A stretch of 64,000 nucleotides of DNA, taken from positions 267,343,187 through 267,407,186 of the forward strand of contig JAUMIR010000001.1 of the NCBI GenBank assembly GCA_030847615.1, in the 5' to 3' direction. A program made the translations under genes and the position numbers. Positions within the stretch are counted from its first letter, which is position 1. Every line of letters begins with the position of its first letter. This stretch comes from Gambelia wislizenii. Taxonomy: Eukaryota; Chordata; Lepidosauria; Squamata; Crotaphytidae. The notes beneath the pieces are model-generated. The model was not told the DNA's origin. It did not search any database and was given only the letters and a program-made list of their open reading frames with translations. Of this stretch, positions 44,592 through 57,070 are shown one piece after another.

Positions 44592-45271
44592 ACCGTATAT
44601 TTCTGCATACAAGACTACTTTTTAACACTTGAAAATCTCCTCAAAAGTGGGGGGGTGGTCTTATACCCCCAATAGACCTTTTCCCCTGCTGTGAGAATGA
44701 TTGAAGTGTAAAATGGCCTGGGCAGTTTTCCCAGCAGATCCTTCCTCCTGCTGTGAGAATGACTGCTTTGCATTTGAAGAGTTAAATGGCCCTCTATTTA
44801 GCTCAGGAGAGTCAAAATGATGTTTCTTTTCAGGATAAGTTAGCCTAAAATTAGAATTTCTGGATTCAACTTCTCATTTTGCATCAAGTTTTGTCTATGG
44901 TGAAATTCTCTTGTCTGCCAATGTGGCTCTAAAACCATTAATGTGCTCATTCATTAATGTGCTCATTCAAAAATTTGGGATTTGATAGCTTCATATTAAC
45001 CAACTTATAGTATTAATGCAACCTTACTTTCCAAAGATTGAACACCACAGAGATTTTTCAAAGTATCCCATGCTTTTTTAGCTGTTCTTAGTCCTTTAAT
45101 TTCACAGACTATTCCATCATCTACAGCCACTGAGCTGGCTGGCTGGTGGGGAACAGGCTTTCCAGCCAGCTGGCTGGCTGGCAGGGGGGGGGGGCAAACT
45201 CTATATTTTAACTTAAAAATTGGGGGGGGTCGTCTTATGCGCCCAGTCGTCTTATACGCCGGAATATACGG
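44592..45271. mobile_element. Mariner-like non-autonomous TIR element
   Basis: The left end TA-CCGTATATTTCTGCATAC... and the right end ...GTCTTATACGCCGGAATATACGG-TA are inverted copies over about 28 bp, flanked by TA (44590-44591, 45272-45273). A second GTCTTATGCGCCCAGTCGTC unit adjoins the right end. A TGGCTGGC-repeat hairpin with a G11 run lies at about 45130-45190. No transposase is seen. Confidence 0.75.
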
Positions 45272-45273
45272 TA

Positions 45274-47159
45274 AATCTTTTCTTAATGGCTCAAAGAAGA
45301 CAAGATAAAAAGATGATTTTACTAGAAGCTTGCCACCCTTGTACTTCAGACAGACCTATCAGTGCAACACACAAATGTGTAACTACCAAATCATTATACA
45401 GAATATTGCTCAGATTTACAATTCATGCAAGGAGAACTGCAGAACAGTTTCATTACAGCAAAGCTATAGAAAGATCTGTTAGGTAAGCCATGGCCTCCAG
45501 ATATAATTCTGTTTATACTCTCACCTGGTACATCTAACACTGTCCAATCAATGTTAACAGAGCACTAAGACTCCATAGCATTTTTTTTCAATTGATCTAG
45601 ATGTCACTGAAAATTTGATCCTGAACTATGCAATGAAGGTTCTTGGAAAGTTACTTTTTAAAATAATTAGCTACAGTTATGGCTCCAAGATCTATCAAGT
45701 CTTTAGCTGTAACTACAATGGTCATCTTTTAGTTATTTAAACATTCCAGATGTAGAAGTCAGCAGCCTGTGATTTTACATCACAAAGGGGTAAAGTTATT
45801 ACCCATTAAGTTACAACTGGAATGGGGGGAAGTTATGTATTTGTCAGAAAAATGAACTAATTACAACTTAGTTACTTCTAAACTCTGACCATGAAAGTAT
45901 TCTTGAAATGAAAAATGCTCCTAAAACTGCAAAATCTATATAATGATTAATAGTTGGGTAATAAAATCCCCATTTAAAAAACCCACAACACTAACTTTGT
46001 GTTCATGGAAAAAGTTCAGCACTTCCATCTTCAATCTAGTACACATGAAGACATGTTTCACTGATCTGACATAACAGTATTTTCCATTTCAAAATAGAAC
46101 AGCAAAGTGTAATTGTTACCTGCCTATTTTATTCACTTCCACAAAGAAAAGAATATCAGTTCATATAGAAGCAAATTTCGTTCTTCTTTTATGTGCCTAT
46201 GTCATTCCTGAAGCTTCTGAATGGTTTTCTCTTGGTTGTCCCTACAGATGCTCACAGAGTAAGTAACCTATTATGAGGTATTTTCCTTCATAATACAGAA
46301 CATAATTCCCTCCTGTTCCTGACACGGGATCCGCTTTTCATCCAATTCCAGTTTCTGACACTGCTGCTGTCCCTAACATGTCGGATAAGCAGGGGCTTCC
46401 TGTATCTGCTTTGTGAAGGGAGGAGGGGAGAAATGTTGCTGAATTCTTCTTTTAGAAAACATTTACCAATTATCAAACATTGCTCATAAAGCAATATGGA
46501 CTAGACTGGTATTCTTTAAGAGACACCTCAAAATAAAACTAGAAATGTTTAAACAACATATATCCTGACATTTTGAGACAAGTTTGTTTCTTCAGGGAGG
46601 TTCCCCCCCCCCACTTCCTCCCTTTTATTAAGAAAACTGTAATGCTTCAAGACTGAACTATATGCATGTGAAACTTTCCATTAATTAGTTCACTTTAACT
46701 GAAGTTTGTGTTTTTGTCCTTGTCTTTCTGCTCACATTTTGCTCTGTTTCAGATTTCTTCTCCCCTGCTTTTTTACCCATATGCCAATTTTGTTTAGCCT
46801 CCTTATTACCAGGTTTTGCTCTTTTCTTTCTTTTTGATGCCTCTGTTAACAATATTGACAAGTAGAATGCTGCTGACTATGTTGAGTCACTCATTGATTC
46901 CCCTTTGCTTTTAGCCAGGAGCTGCTGTTTTCTTTGCATCAGTCTCCCTTCTAGCTGAAAAATGTGACAAGGGGTTTCATTATTTCTAGTGTCAAACACC
47001 ACACTCTTCCAATTAAAAGTAACAATGTTATTACAGTAGAGAAGGTCACTTGATGGTATCACTAAGTAGATGTACTTGGCAAACCACTGTATGCATAGGA
47101 GAAAATAGTACTATAAGGGAAAAATACTGGGGGGGGGGAATACAAATATGCATAAACAA
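45274..47159. other. AT-rich unique sequence, nothing recognised
   Basis: Short frames only. C-run at about 46605 and G-run at about 47130. Confidence 0.5.
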
Positions 47160-47960
47160 TAAAGAGTTAAGACCAAAGGTGGGAGAAGGAGGTCATTTCC
47201 TGAGATAGCATCATCAGGACATCACATCACCAGACACAGGACTGGCCAATGAGAATCTGAGACTGGTAATTTGAAAAAGGTTTTATACCTTGCCTAGACC
47301 ATGGGGCAAAAGAAACACAAAGGGGAACCTCTGAGGTGATGGATGTACCTCAGAGGAAGATGCTCCAAGCGAACACATGGCTGAGCCTGGCTTAGGAAAG
47401 CATGTGGCTCAGCCCAGCCTGGATAGCAGCAGCAACCTTCATATTACATCAGAATGTGAGTAGTTGTCTTTTATGTAGGGAAGAGTCTTTAGTTAGTGGC
47501 CTTAGGAATTATCTTTTATTTTTCCTTGACTGAATGTATTGAGTGCTTTGTTATTTCTATAACCTTAAGCTTTAACATGAAGAAAGCACTTTCTTCATGA
47601 AGTGATTTATCTCTTAACTTGCATTAAGCTCTGTCTGAATAAAATAAGCTTTTTAAAATTTCCTATACACTAATGCTAGACACGGCTATATCTCTTGGTC
47701 ATTCCTACATTGAGCTCTCTCTCTCTCTGGGGATAGGAGGGAGGAGTTGGTTGGGGATATAGCGGCAAGTAGTTCCATAGGTTACCAGTTTCCCGGTGGG
47801 CTGGTGAAAGACTTTGGGTGGTGGCAGCGTTTTGGCCTGTAGGGCCTTGAGTGAGGCCGCTGGGGTTACCTTTACAGGGAAGCTAATTCTGGGGGTTTCA
47901 AGTTGAGAGCCTCCAGAATAGCCTGACATATACCTTCTCATAGAAAAAAAAATGAGCAGG
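47160..47960 (+). mobile_element. Possible solo LTR with adjoining leader
   Basis: It contains a polyadenylation-like CTGAATAAAATAAGC at about 47634 near the right part and pyrimidine-rich text ending CATTCCTACA at about 47710. A GC-richer non-coding stretch with GGTGGTGGCAGCGTTTTGG (about 47815) follows and resembles retroelement leader sequence. Clear TG...CA borders, a primer-binding site or a target duplication were not found, and no gag/pol/env coding is seen. Confidence 0.3.
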
Positions 47961-49437
47961 AGTTTTTATGGGGTAGTATTTAAAATAAAAGAGATCACTA
48001 TTTCATTATAAATGAAAAATTCAAAAAGGATGTGTACTGAGCTAAGTACAGAAAGTCTATGAAAAGTACTGCTTAAGAAAGACCATTTTTTACTTCATAC
48101 TACTTGTGGGTTTTTTCTGCACAGCAGAATGTCAGTCATTTAACACCATACCACTGGGTAATATCATGGTATATAATACCATGCAAGGATACAGCAAGAC
48201 CCAGATGGCACTGGACATGGCATGGTTAATTGTGGAGTTGCAGACTTTCAAACTGAGTTTAAAAGACCAGATTTGACATTTGAGAACATAAATATTTACC
48301 CAACAAAAACACACATTAGAAATATATGGATGGTGTGTTTTCCTCCATCCTCTCAATTATGGGCAAAGCAGAGGTCCTATTCTCATCTCTCTGTTTCTTG
48401 TGTACACATACATATCGCACAGTAAGAGGAAAGCATATATATGAACAAGTCAAGTAGGTCGGTGTCACTTAATCTGGTTTTTCCATTTGGCACCATAGTA
48501 GTCCCCATACTGATTTTTTATATATATGCAGAGATGTGTGTAACACACCCCTACTCCTACAGCTAGGAAGGGGGGTTGTGCAGGGTCTACAACTGATGTC
48601 CTAAAAGGGGTGTCCATCAGTTCTTATCTCCATAGGTGCCTTTGGGTAGACTACCCACTCTTGGAGACCTAAAGTTCATGACCTGTCTAGCAGTTGTGGC
48701 TGACTGTAATGTCAGACTCAACTTTGCCAAAGACCATCAGGGGTATATACCTACAAAATATCCAGAAATTAGTAACTTTTTCTAATAGAATTATATATTC
48801 TACAATTTACAATGAGTACATGCTTGAACTGTTTCTAAAAGAGAAAACAGGTGTTTATTAACGAGGAACCTGGCTCCTTAGTAATCAAGAAAACACATTC
48901 AGACAATTTATAAATTAACTAGCAGTCGATTTAAGTTGCTCATGTTAGGCATCTGTTTGAGATGCATGTCAATTATCTCTCAATTATAGTTGTTAAAGGA
49001 TAAGAAAACCTATGTAAATACTAACAAGTGATAAGGGATTTTTCTCCAGATGTAATCCATGATGACTCTCATCTTAATTTACTCACCTTTTCTCACCTAT
49101 TTACTATAACTTGGTCTCCAAATAATAAAATCTAGTATCTCTTCTACTTTAAAAATTAAATTTCAGCTTTCTGTTCAGATCGTATCTCTATCTTCATTTC
49201 ACCAGAACACCCCTTAGGACTGCTGCAGAACCTCAGTGTAACAAGTGGTCTTGAAGTGGTTTTAGATAGTTATCATGGTATAATTACATTTATTTTCACT
49301 TGGTGATTTGGAAACTGCTATCATGCATTAACTCACATTAATTACATTATCATATGATCATTACATTTATTTTCACTTGATGATATGGAAACTACTGTCA
49401 TGTAGTACTATAGGTCTTATCTACAAGGTAAATTTGT
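47961..49437. other. AT-rich unique sequence, nothing recognised
   Basis: A duplicated motif (ATTACATTTATTTTCACTTG, then GATGATATGGAAACT / GGTGATTTGGAAACT) lies at about 49285-49400. Confidence 0.5.
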
Positions 49438-49718
49438 TTTTTTGGTTTTTTTAAATTTTATTTAGTTATTTATACCCCGCTTTTCAGCCACAAGGCTATC
49501 AGAGCGGCTTACAAATTGTTTTAAGCAATAGCAATTTACACATCTACACTGCATTAAGCAGTTTCCAATGTGTGTTAGCTAATTGCCCCCACAAGCCGGG
49601 TACTCATTTTACCAACCTACGAAAGGATGGAAGGCTGAGTGAACCTTAGAGCCCTCTGGAATCGAACTTGCAATGTGGTGACTTGCAGTACTGGCATTTA
49701 ACCACTGCGCCACCAGCA
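49438..49718 (-). mobile_element. Sauria SINE, inverted
   Basis: Read on the minus strand: GGTGGCGCAGTGGTTAAATG (A-box region), AAGTTCGATTCC (B box), CAGCCTTCCATCCTTTCGTA, GTGTAGATGTGTAAATTGCT, then a TTTGTAAGCCGCTCTGATAG and GGGGTATAAATAAC tail. This order is the tRNA-head plus 3' tail structure of Sauria SINEs, which are specific to squamates. Confidence 0.9.
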
Positions 49719-50439
49719 TGCCACCATCTGAGAGCCCTGAAGTCCATACCATACAGGACATTTGTTCCATTCTGGCCCTGGGCAGTCCTTACGACCCCCA
49801 GGAGAGAAACAGAGCTCAGATAGGGGCAAGGTGGGGGAGGGCCCAATGCAGCATTGTAAGAGAACACCCAGTTTACTCCACTGCTGCTGGGGGGAAATGG
49901 AGCAGGCCCCGTGTGTCTGCAGGAGCCTGTTCTGGCAGGCCACCCCATTGCTCCAGCTGCCCTTGCCCTTCCAGGTCCAGGAAGCGGTCCTGCAGCATGT
50001 CACCAAGGCTGGTCACATGCATGGGGCCTTTGGTCACATGTTTTGGCCAGCTTCCTTGATGCTGGGAGGGCAAAGAAAATGGCGGTGGTGGTGGCAGAAG
50101 CTACAGCGATGGGCTGGCGTTCCTGTGTGGACTCCACCCTGTTTTGTTGAGGTAATGGGGGAGGAACAGGCAGCCAGGATACACCAGTGGGGAGCCGGTA
50201 TATCCTGACTCATGTAGATGAGCCCATGAGCCCATGAGCCCTGTTCTTTCAATTTATGACATTTGCTTCCACATCTATTACTTTGCAATATGCTGTTGGA
50301 TATACAACATGAGCTGGATCAGCGCTTATAAGGAGAAAACCAAAAATACAACATAAGACTGTTGCATTTCTGTATCGCGGTGGCTGTGCACATGTAAGAG
50401 CTGGGTAAGAGCTGGAGGCGGCTGCGCTGTTCTCCATGA
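49719..50439. other. GC-richer block next to the SINE, unassigned
   Basis: Overlapping open frames on both strands (up to 148 codons, 49762-50208) have no recognisable domain and look compositional. It may be the interior of an unrecognised repeat, since a foldback-family end follows at 50613. Confidence 0.35.
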
Positions 50440-50613
50440 GTAAAAAATAGCGCGGCCTCCAATGCTAGCCACAACAGTTACGGATGACACCGAGAGAGAA
50501 ACGACGTCATCCAAAATGGGCCCCTTGCCGCGTGGCAGCCTCGTTACTGCACCGGAGGCTGCTTGCGTGGCAAGAGGCTGAAAGAGGCATCCGAAAATCT
50601 CCTTGGTCTATAT
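50440..50613. mobile_element. Diverged half copy of GC-rich foldback element
   Basis: It aligns with the right arm of 57750-58100: AATAGCGCGGC against ATATGGCTCTGCGGC, GAGAGAAACGACGTCATCC against GAGAGGGACGGCGGCATCC, CCCCTTGCCGCGTGG against CCCCCTGCCGTGCAA, and the end CATCCGAAAATCTCC. It is more diverged than the copy at 41404. Confidence 0.6.
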
Positions 50614-52706
50614 AGGCCTAAGGTTTAATCTAGCGTGACTCATGTTTTTACATGCTTTTCACTTTAAAATGGTATGACAATTTATTTTCATTTCTTGAGC
50701 TTCCAGATCTTGCTATCAAAAATAGACCATCCGTTCTCTGCATTTACAAACAAGCACTGGGCCCTTGAAATGGATATGACTTTGTAAACTTCAGAATACA
50801 GTATATTCTGTCTTTCCCCCTACTACAATGATGAAATTCAAGAACTTTATCCACCAAGCTCAATTTCTACTTGGTCTAGATAACTGTCTAGAATGTTCCT
50901 TATTTCCAATTCTTTGTGACTCATTTCCAGTCTGGAGTAAGGGGCTGGATAGATAAACATTTGAGCAAGCTAGGCCAAGAGGTGATAGGTGAATGCACAT
51001 CAGCTGGGCAATCAACAGTAACTTGGGCACTAACATAGCCAGGAAAGCCAATGGCAAGACTACAGAAGGGCAGGACTGTTCAGTTGAGCAATGAGGTAGC
51101 TGCCAATCTACAGATCTTCAAACCACAGCCACTGAGCTGGGATTGCAGCACTTAAGGCAGAGTGCCCAGCAAAAGATGTGGGAGAGACACCTTTAAGGCT
51201 TTCTGTGTACCAGCAAAAATGGAGGCAGCAATCCTGGAATTATTAAATAAAATCAAGCAATCATCACAGCGATAAGGTATTCATTCTTTGAAACTTGACT
51301 GGTGTTCCAAAGGACCTGTCTCTGGGTACCTATGTGAGATGTGAGTCTGTACAGAGTCCCTGACTTTCAGATTCAGTCTTGCCATCTGCCAGACTACTGA
51401 CATATCTCCTTTCTCTAAAGTGTTACTTAAAGTTTTTGTCTCCTGAAAACCAGAGGTTTGTTGGAACTATAGTGCTCTCTTGAAAGAGATGCACTTGCTA
51501 TTGTGCAGTCTCATTCACAGCTAGAGTTGGATCAATGTACAGATGCATAAAGTCTATTATGCAATATAAAATGGAAAAGAAGTTTTCACCCTATACATTT
51601 CCACTTTCTATAATGATGCACTTGAAGATTTAACTTTTTTCTCCTTCCCAAGCAGAACATCAAGAAACCAAAATGGAGTACAAGCTGTGGCAACCAGCAA
51701 CGGAGTGCATACATTGAATCACCGTTATATTTATTATATTAGACCCATTACCTGACTGCAGAGGCTCCTTTATAGAAACTCCTATAAATTTTGATATTTT
51801 AGCAGGCATTGACCTCTGCATTCTCAGGCACATGTTCTCAGTTAGACTGAAGGACTACAGATAGGGCATGCCTTGTTGTTGTTGCTTGGTTTGTTTGTTT
51901 TAATGATCTGTAGGCTACTCTGGGATTCTTTCCAGTTGAACTAAGGTAAAAATGCTTAGAATAAAAAAACAAATTTTTTCCAATTGCAATTGCAATTTTC
52001 CTTACATTACTGAATAATACATTTCTGATACTGATCTCATAATGCATTTACTCTGAATCACAAGGGTCATCTGTAATATACCGTATTACAAAATCTATGC
52101 ATTATCCACAACCAAAATGGCCATATAGAAAAAAAAATACAATCACAGTGTGGTTCTGGAGTGTCTATCACCCACCTCTATATGGGATTGTACCTGAAAA
52201 TAGCATTAGCTTCAGAAGTAGCACGTGAAAGAGTTCAATTCAATTTTACTGCAAGCTAACAAGAAGAGGTACCCAAAGGTTTCAACGTTTACATTGTGAA
52301 AATGAAGATTAATTCACACACCATTCAGCATCTTTGCAATCACCAAATGAAACTAAATTCATCTCTCTCTTTTTTTTTTTACACTTGTTGGTATAATATT
52401 AAAAAATAGCTCTATGCGCAATCACGTTGGTACAGTATGATATATTGTTTTGAGTATTTCGAAATTACATGCATATGGGTACAGTTTTATCATGCTAATA
52501 TTTTAGGCACACAGATAAATGAGAAAACTGCCAGCAATTCATGTTACTATGCAATAGCAGGAAATCAAATAAAATCCATCAATTCTTGTTAGAAGATTAG
52601 GACTAGAAAAATTATTTTTAATATTTATCAGAAAAAAATAGTTTATTTCCCTTTAACAGTGGGAAGGGGAAAACTTGCATATATAGAACCAGGAGATAAA
52701 CAACAA
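50614..52706. other. AT-rich unique sequence, nothing recognised
   Basis: No recognisable repeat or coding similarity. Confidence 0.5.
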
Positions 52707-53320
52707 GGCCCCGTCTATATGATTTTAAAAAATCCATTTGGGGGGTAAAAAATACTAATAGGCAGTCGTTTGAATACATACGATCTGCCTACACGATTTT
52801 TTACCCTCCCTAAACTCCGTATGACCCCCCCTTGCCCAGCTGGCTGTAGCGAGCAATCCAAGCGGCAGTTTTAAATCTCCCACCGCTTTTTTTTAGTATT
52901 ATTTTAAAAGGTGCCTGTTATGCAGACACTCGGTTTTCCATATTTACAAAATAAAATAAAAGGGAGTAAATGTAAAATTCACGGACTTACCAGACTCTCA
53001 ATTAGCCGGCAATCCAACATGGCGGTCACTCCCAATTCCCCTCTTTGTTAGCCCTGCTCCCTGTGCTCAGCCAGCCAATCAGATTACACTGCCTGTTTGT
53101 GTGTGTGAGAATGGGGGTACAGACGATCAACCATTCGAACGGCTATACGGATTTTAGCTTGAGATCTGCTAATCCTCCCAAATGCCGAATCCACATAGTT
53201 TACGGGGGATTCACTAGCCCCCCTTCTGAATAACACGTATGCATCCGAACAGCCATGTGTACGGATGATCGATCTTTCGAACGCCATACGTATTTTTTTT
53301 ACCGTATAGACGCCCCCCCC
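52707..53320. mobile_element. Non-autonomous TIR element with subterminal repeats
   Basis: GGCCCCGTCTATATGATTTT at 52707 is mirrored by TACCGTATAGACGCCCCCCC at 53300-53320. Internal units such as ATTCGAACGGCTATACGG, TCGAACGCCATACGTATTTT and TCCGAACAGCCATGTGTACG recur in both orientations near the ends, as transposase-binding subterminal repeats do. CAACATGGCGG and CAGCCAATCAGATT lie in the interior. No target duplication is recognised. Confidence 0.7.
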
Positions 53321-53976
53321 CAAAAAAAAACAGAAGGGAGAGTATCTTTCGCCATTCACTTCTCTAGAAGCAAGTTCAACAAGTTGACTGATCAGGAAAT
53401 CATACAAGTATTTTTCAGAACTTAGATCTATAAAAATGCAAACAGTAGAAAGCATAATCTCCATAATTATAATACAGTGCATAAACTCAGGTACATTTGC
53501 TTTGGTGAGTCTTTTCCAGAGATGTGGTGAGGGGGGGGAGCAGGCAGAGGTAAACATTGGACACTATACACTATGTAGAAGACAAACAAACTCTGTTTGC
53601 ATGAGGTGAAACTGTTTGCAACTTGTCCTCAATACCAGACTGCCACTTACAGTGCAATCCAATAAATATTTACCCATCCAACTGACGCATACTCATACAA
53701 ACTTAGGCACGCCCACTTGTATCCTTTCTAATTTCTGCCTTTATCAATCCCAGGCTTAGGTTTATTTCATTGTGTCTCATTTGTGTCTAGCATTCTATGA
53801 GATGTTTAACCAATGCTTTTTAACCTGCACACAATCCCACTACGTGAGGACAACTGTATCTCTCCCTCTTTCATATCTTCAACATATACCAGAAATACTG
53901 CATGCATTTTTGCAATTATGATATATATACACACACATACAGAGGGAGAGAAAGTGGGGGAGAAAACTATTTATAC

Positions 53977-54162
53977 CAGTGCTTCCAAAGCTGTGTGATG
54001 TGCAGAACTGGCAGTTTTCTTTTCTAGCATGCAGGGTCTGGTTTCACATTTGTGCCCATTGGCTACAAATCTTTCTTTTTTTCTTGAAATCTCACTAGGG
54101 ACTAGTAGCCAATATTTCATGGACCAGTACTGGTCTGTGGATCATCACTTTGAGCAGCATTG
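53977..54162. mobile_element. Short hAT MITE with 8-bp target duplication
   Basis: The left end CAGTGCTTCCAAAGC and right end TTTGAGCAGCATTG are imperfect inverses. Flanking ATTTATAC (53969-53976) and ATTTACAC (54163-54170) agree at 7 of 8 positions. A partial relative lies at about 20770. Confidence 0.75.
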
Positions 54163-54242
54163 ATTTACACAATCTCTAATCTATGTTCTCCTCCAAAGCC
54201 ACATCCACTGTAAGACATGCTTTGCTTATAACTAACACACAA

Positions 54243-54261
54243 ACACACACACACACACACC
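54243..54261. repeat. (CA)n microsatellite
   Basis: CA run. Confidence 0.9.
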
Positions 54262-54789
54262 AACCATATGTCATTCTACTATTAAACACTTCCTTCTAGT
54301 TTTGTTTTTACAGGATCATTCATTTTGATCTCAGCAATGGTTACTGTGACTCATCTCAAAGATGAAACTTCCGCCATCACTCATAACTCAGTTTGTTATT
54401 ACCAGAAACCCCAAAGACTTAATCTGGGACCTTCGACATGCAAAGCATTTACCCCAAGCGTAAGAAAATTGGTTTCCTAAATATAAAGTTCCTTAAGTCC
54501 TTATGAAAACCAGTTAGCTAAAAGAGGCATCTGGTGAATTACCACCCACTTTATGAGTACTCATGCTTAATTTTCTGGATCCAGTAAAGAGTAAATTATG
54601 TCATTTATGAAGTGTTAAAGTCAATCATATAGCTATCCTCGTATATTTATTTTGTTGTCCCAGTTTGCTTCATTCTGCGTAATATTTCATCTGTGACAAC
54701 ACAGCTACAGCATTTTACAATTAAGCTTAATTCAAGGTTAAGCAGACACTTATCTGAAATGGACAGGGCTGCGGCTTGTCAAAACAGAC

Positions 54790-55560
54790 TTAGGTGTTGT
54801 CTATACAAGGGGGAAAATGTGGACTGATGCGCACTAATGCCAATTCAAAGCAGCTTTGATTTATTTTAACAGATTTTTGGCAAAAGCGCAGGCATGCGAA
54901 GCTATCTGCTTTTGTTGTCCCAATGGGCATGCCTGTGAATCAATATGGTGAACACGAGTGATTACTCACGTTTTTATTTTCACCAGTTGCTGCTGCCAAA
55001 CAGTATTTTTTAATAAAGCGTATCTAAGGTGTGAAAGTGCGATATTCCACCTAAATAATTTTTTTAAAAAGGAAAAATAAGGCTGTTTCATCATGTCACC
55101 ACATGATTGCTATGGTGAAAATCCAACATGGCGGGTCCAGGTGCTTGCCTTGTTAACAAGCTCGACCACTGCACACATCTGACCAATCAGCTTTCCACTT
55201 CCGCTGTTATCAGGAAAGTGAATGAATGCGAATCAGATCATCCTAATGAGTGGGAATGCACATTCCCTGCTGAGCCTTTTAAAATTTCGGGGAAAGCCAC
55301 AAGGGCCTTTCCTTTGGCATTTTTCATGGATTTGGCCCCCTCCCTCCAAATACACTGGATTGTTTCGGGGTGCCATTCAGACAAATCATATTCTCCTCAA
55401 ATTCTATTTTCGCCATTTAGACAACCCCTCAGGATTAATAATGTTACTAGGGTCTACTTTGATGCCTCAGGATTTAAGGATGGGCTAAATAGAAGGATGA
55501 TATGTTGGCGTACGTAAATTCAACTGCTAGCTCTAAATAAAGTAAACCAATCAAAGAAAT
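54790..55560. mobile_element. Probable relative of the 52.7-kb TIR element, one end seen
   Basis: It begins GGTGTTGTCTATACAAGGGG, similar to the GTCTATA ends at 52707 and 53320. It shares AAAATCCAACATGGCGGG and TGACCAATCAGCTTTCC with that element's interior. The right end is not identified. The 129-codon frame at 55128-55517 has no domain. Confidence 0.45.
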
Positions 55561-55604
55561 AGGAATTACTTAAGTGCTGATTTACCTTTCAACATCTGTT
55601 TCTA

Positions 55605-55978
55605 GCATGGAGGACCATCGCCTCCCAAAAATAGTACTCTATGCTGAACTCGCCACGGGTCAGCGTAAAGGGGGTGCTCCAAAAAAGCGATACAAGGACT
55701 CCCTGAAACAACATCTCAGGCTCGGCCACATTGATAACCAACAATGGTCCGCCATGGCCTCACATCAGGAGGCATGGAGACAGACGCACTATCCACAATG
55801 CTGCAGCGTTCCTTGAGAACTCACGCTGAAGCTTCTGCTCTGCTTTCTGCAACCGGACTTGTTTATCTCAGATTGGCCTTTTCAGTCATCAGCGCGCTTG
55901 CAGGAAGCGCGGGATGAGTCCTTCCTGAATCTTTGTTTGCGAAGAAAAGCCAGAGAGAGAGAGAGAGACCTTTCAACA
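55605..55978 (+). pseudogene. Non-LTR retrotransposon RT C-terminus with zinc-finger-like tail
   Basis: The first frame (to 55816) reads MEDHRLPKIVLYAELATGQR, then KGGAPKKRYKDSLKQHLRLG and NQQWSAMASHQEAWRQT. This is the characteristic tail of an endonuclease/reverse-transcriptase family whose clade I do not fix. After a frame change, 55836-55913 reads CSAFCNRTC and LSQIGLFSHQRACRKRGMSP before a stop, a Cys/His finger-like motif that normally ends these proteins. A short 3' UTR with an AGAGAG run follows. Upstream catalytic domains are missing. The same tail in opposite orientation is at 63735-64000. Confidence 0.8.
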
Positions 55979-57070
55979 ATTGATTCAATATCCATTACTC
56001 CAGTTGAGACTAGCAATTGTATTTTGGCCACTGATCATTAGCTCTTTCAAGAGTTCTATGTGTTTAATGGATATTATTTCATATCTCAGACCAGCTGCAA
56101 TGGTGTTCTCTCCTCAATTTAGCAGCATACTGATACTGTAGTCTGATGGTTAGCTGCTTTATTATGTCTTCTCAGGCACATGGGAAAATGCACAAACCTT
56201 ATGTTTCTCACATAATAAAGATGCCCTCAAACAACAGATACATTGGAGGAGTACATCTGGCTAAAGCTCATGCTGGCTGTGGCATTGTAGGAATTGTAGT
56301 CCAAAACATGACCTTGCCAAGCTCTGCTATGGAGAAATGTAGAGAGAAACAATCTTATTGAGAATTGGTTTAGTAAACGTGTCTTGTATTCTTTCTGTGA
56401 CTTTCAAGGAGATTGCTAGAAAAAGGCTTAATAGAGGCAGGGAATTAACAGAGCTTGACCAAGCAGCTTTTGGCAGTGAGGGGAAAGAGGCTCTCAGCAC
56501 AGTCTCCTCCAGGTCTCAATAACCTTCAGGAAGGCTGCCAGCCAAGCTAAACTCATACAGAAGGACAGGAATAAATAATTTTGACAGTACACTCTTCCTC
56601 CATGCTGTGCCTTCTATTCCACATGAGCCTCACATTATTACAATGGCTGTGGTATACCAAATTAAATAAATCTTCCCAAATATAGCATAATTTAATTTTA
56701 ACACCATTAAATCTTATGACAGTTGCTCTTCAGTATTTACAGAATCACAGCCCTGAACATAAACACTAAAGCAACCTACCGAAAAATATTTATGGAATTA
56801 TTTTGAGATATCCCTTAAGTCCCAATTGCTACTTGTGAATAGGATTTGTATGATTTGTTTTGTTTTGACTTGCATGTAGAGGACAAAGAAAGCAGAACTG
56901 TGCCTCCCTTCAACTACAGTATGTACTCCTACAAACCTGTATGTGACAAAGCCTCCTGGCAGGACATTTTAAGGAAGTGGGTTTGCCCAAGCAGTTTAGA
57001 GCTTCTTAGGAATGAACCAGGTTGCCTTTTGGAGAAACTATGTAGAGTGTGGAAAAGTAGACAGAAAGTA
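55979..57070. other. Unique sequence with one MITE scrap
   Basis: About 56265-56330 (TGGCATTGTAGGAATTGTAG, then CCTTGCCAAGCTCTGC) resembles, inverted, the palindromic MITE text at 11612. Nothing else is recognised. Confidence 0.45.

Noticed and set aside
47705..47941. 78-codon minus-strand frame with many Pro and Thr
   Set aside because: No similarity recognised, and it lies beside a possible LTR. Not supported as a gene.
49762..50208. 148-codon open frame
   Set aside because: Overlapping frames are open on both strands, with no domain, next to repeats. It looks compositional.
55128..55517. 129-codon open frame with ATG in CAACATGGCGGG context
   Set aside because: It lies in a probable non-autonomous DNA element and has no recognisable domain. 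The Kozak-like context also occurs in the related element at 53020.
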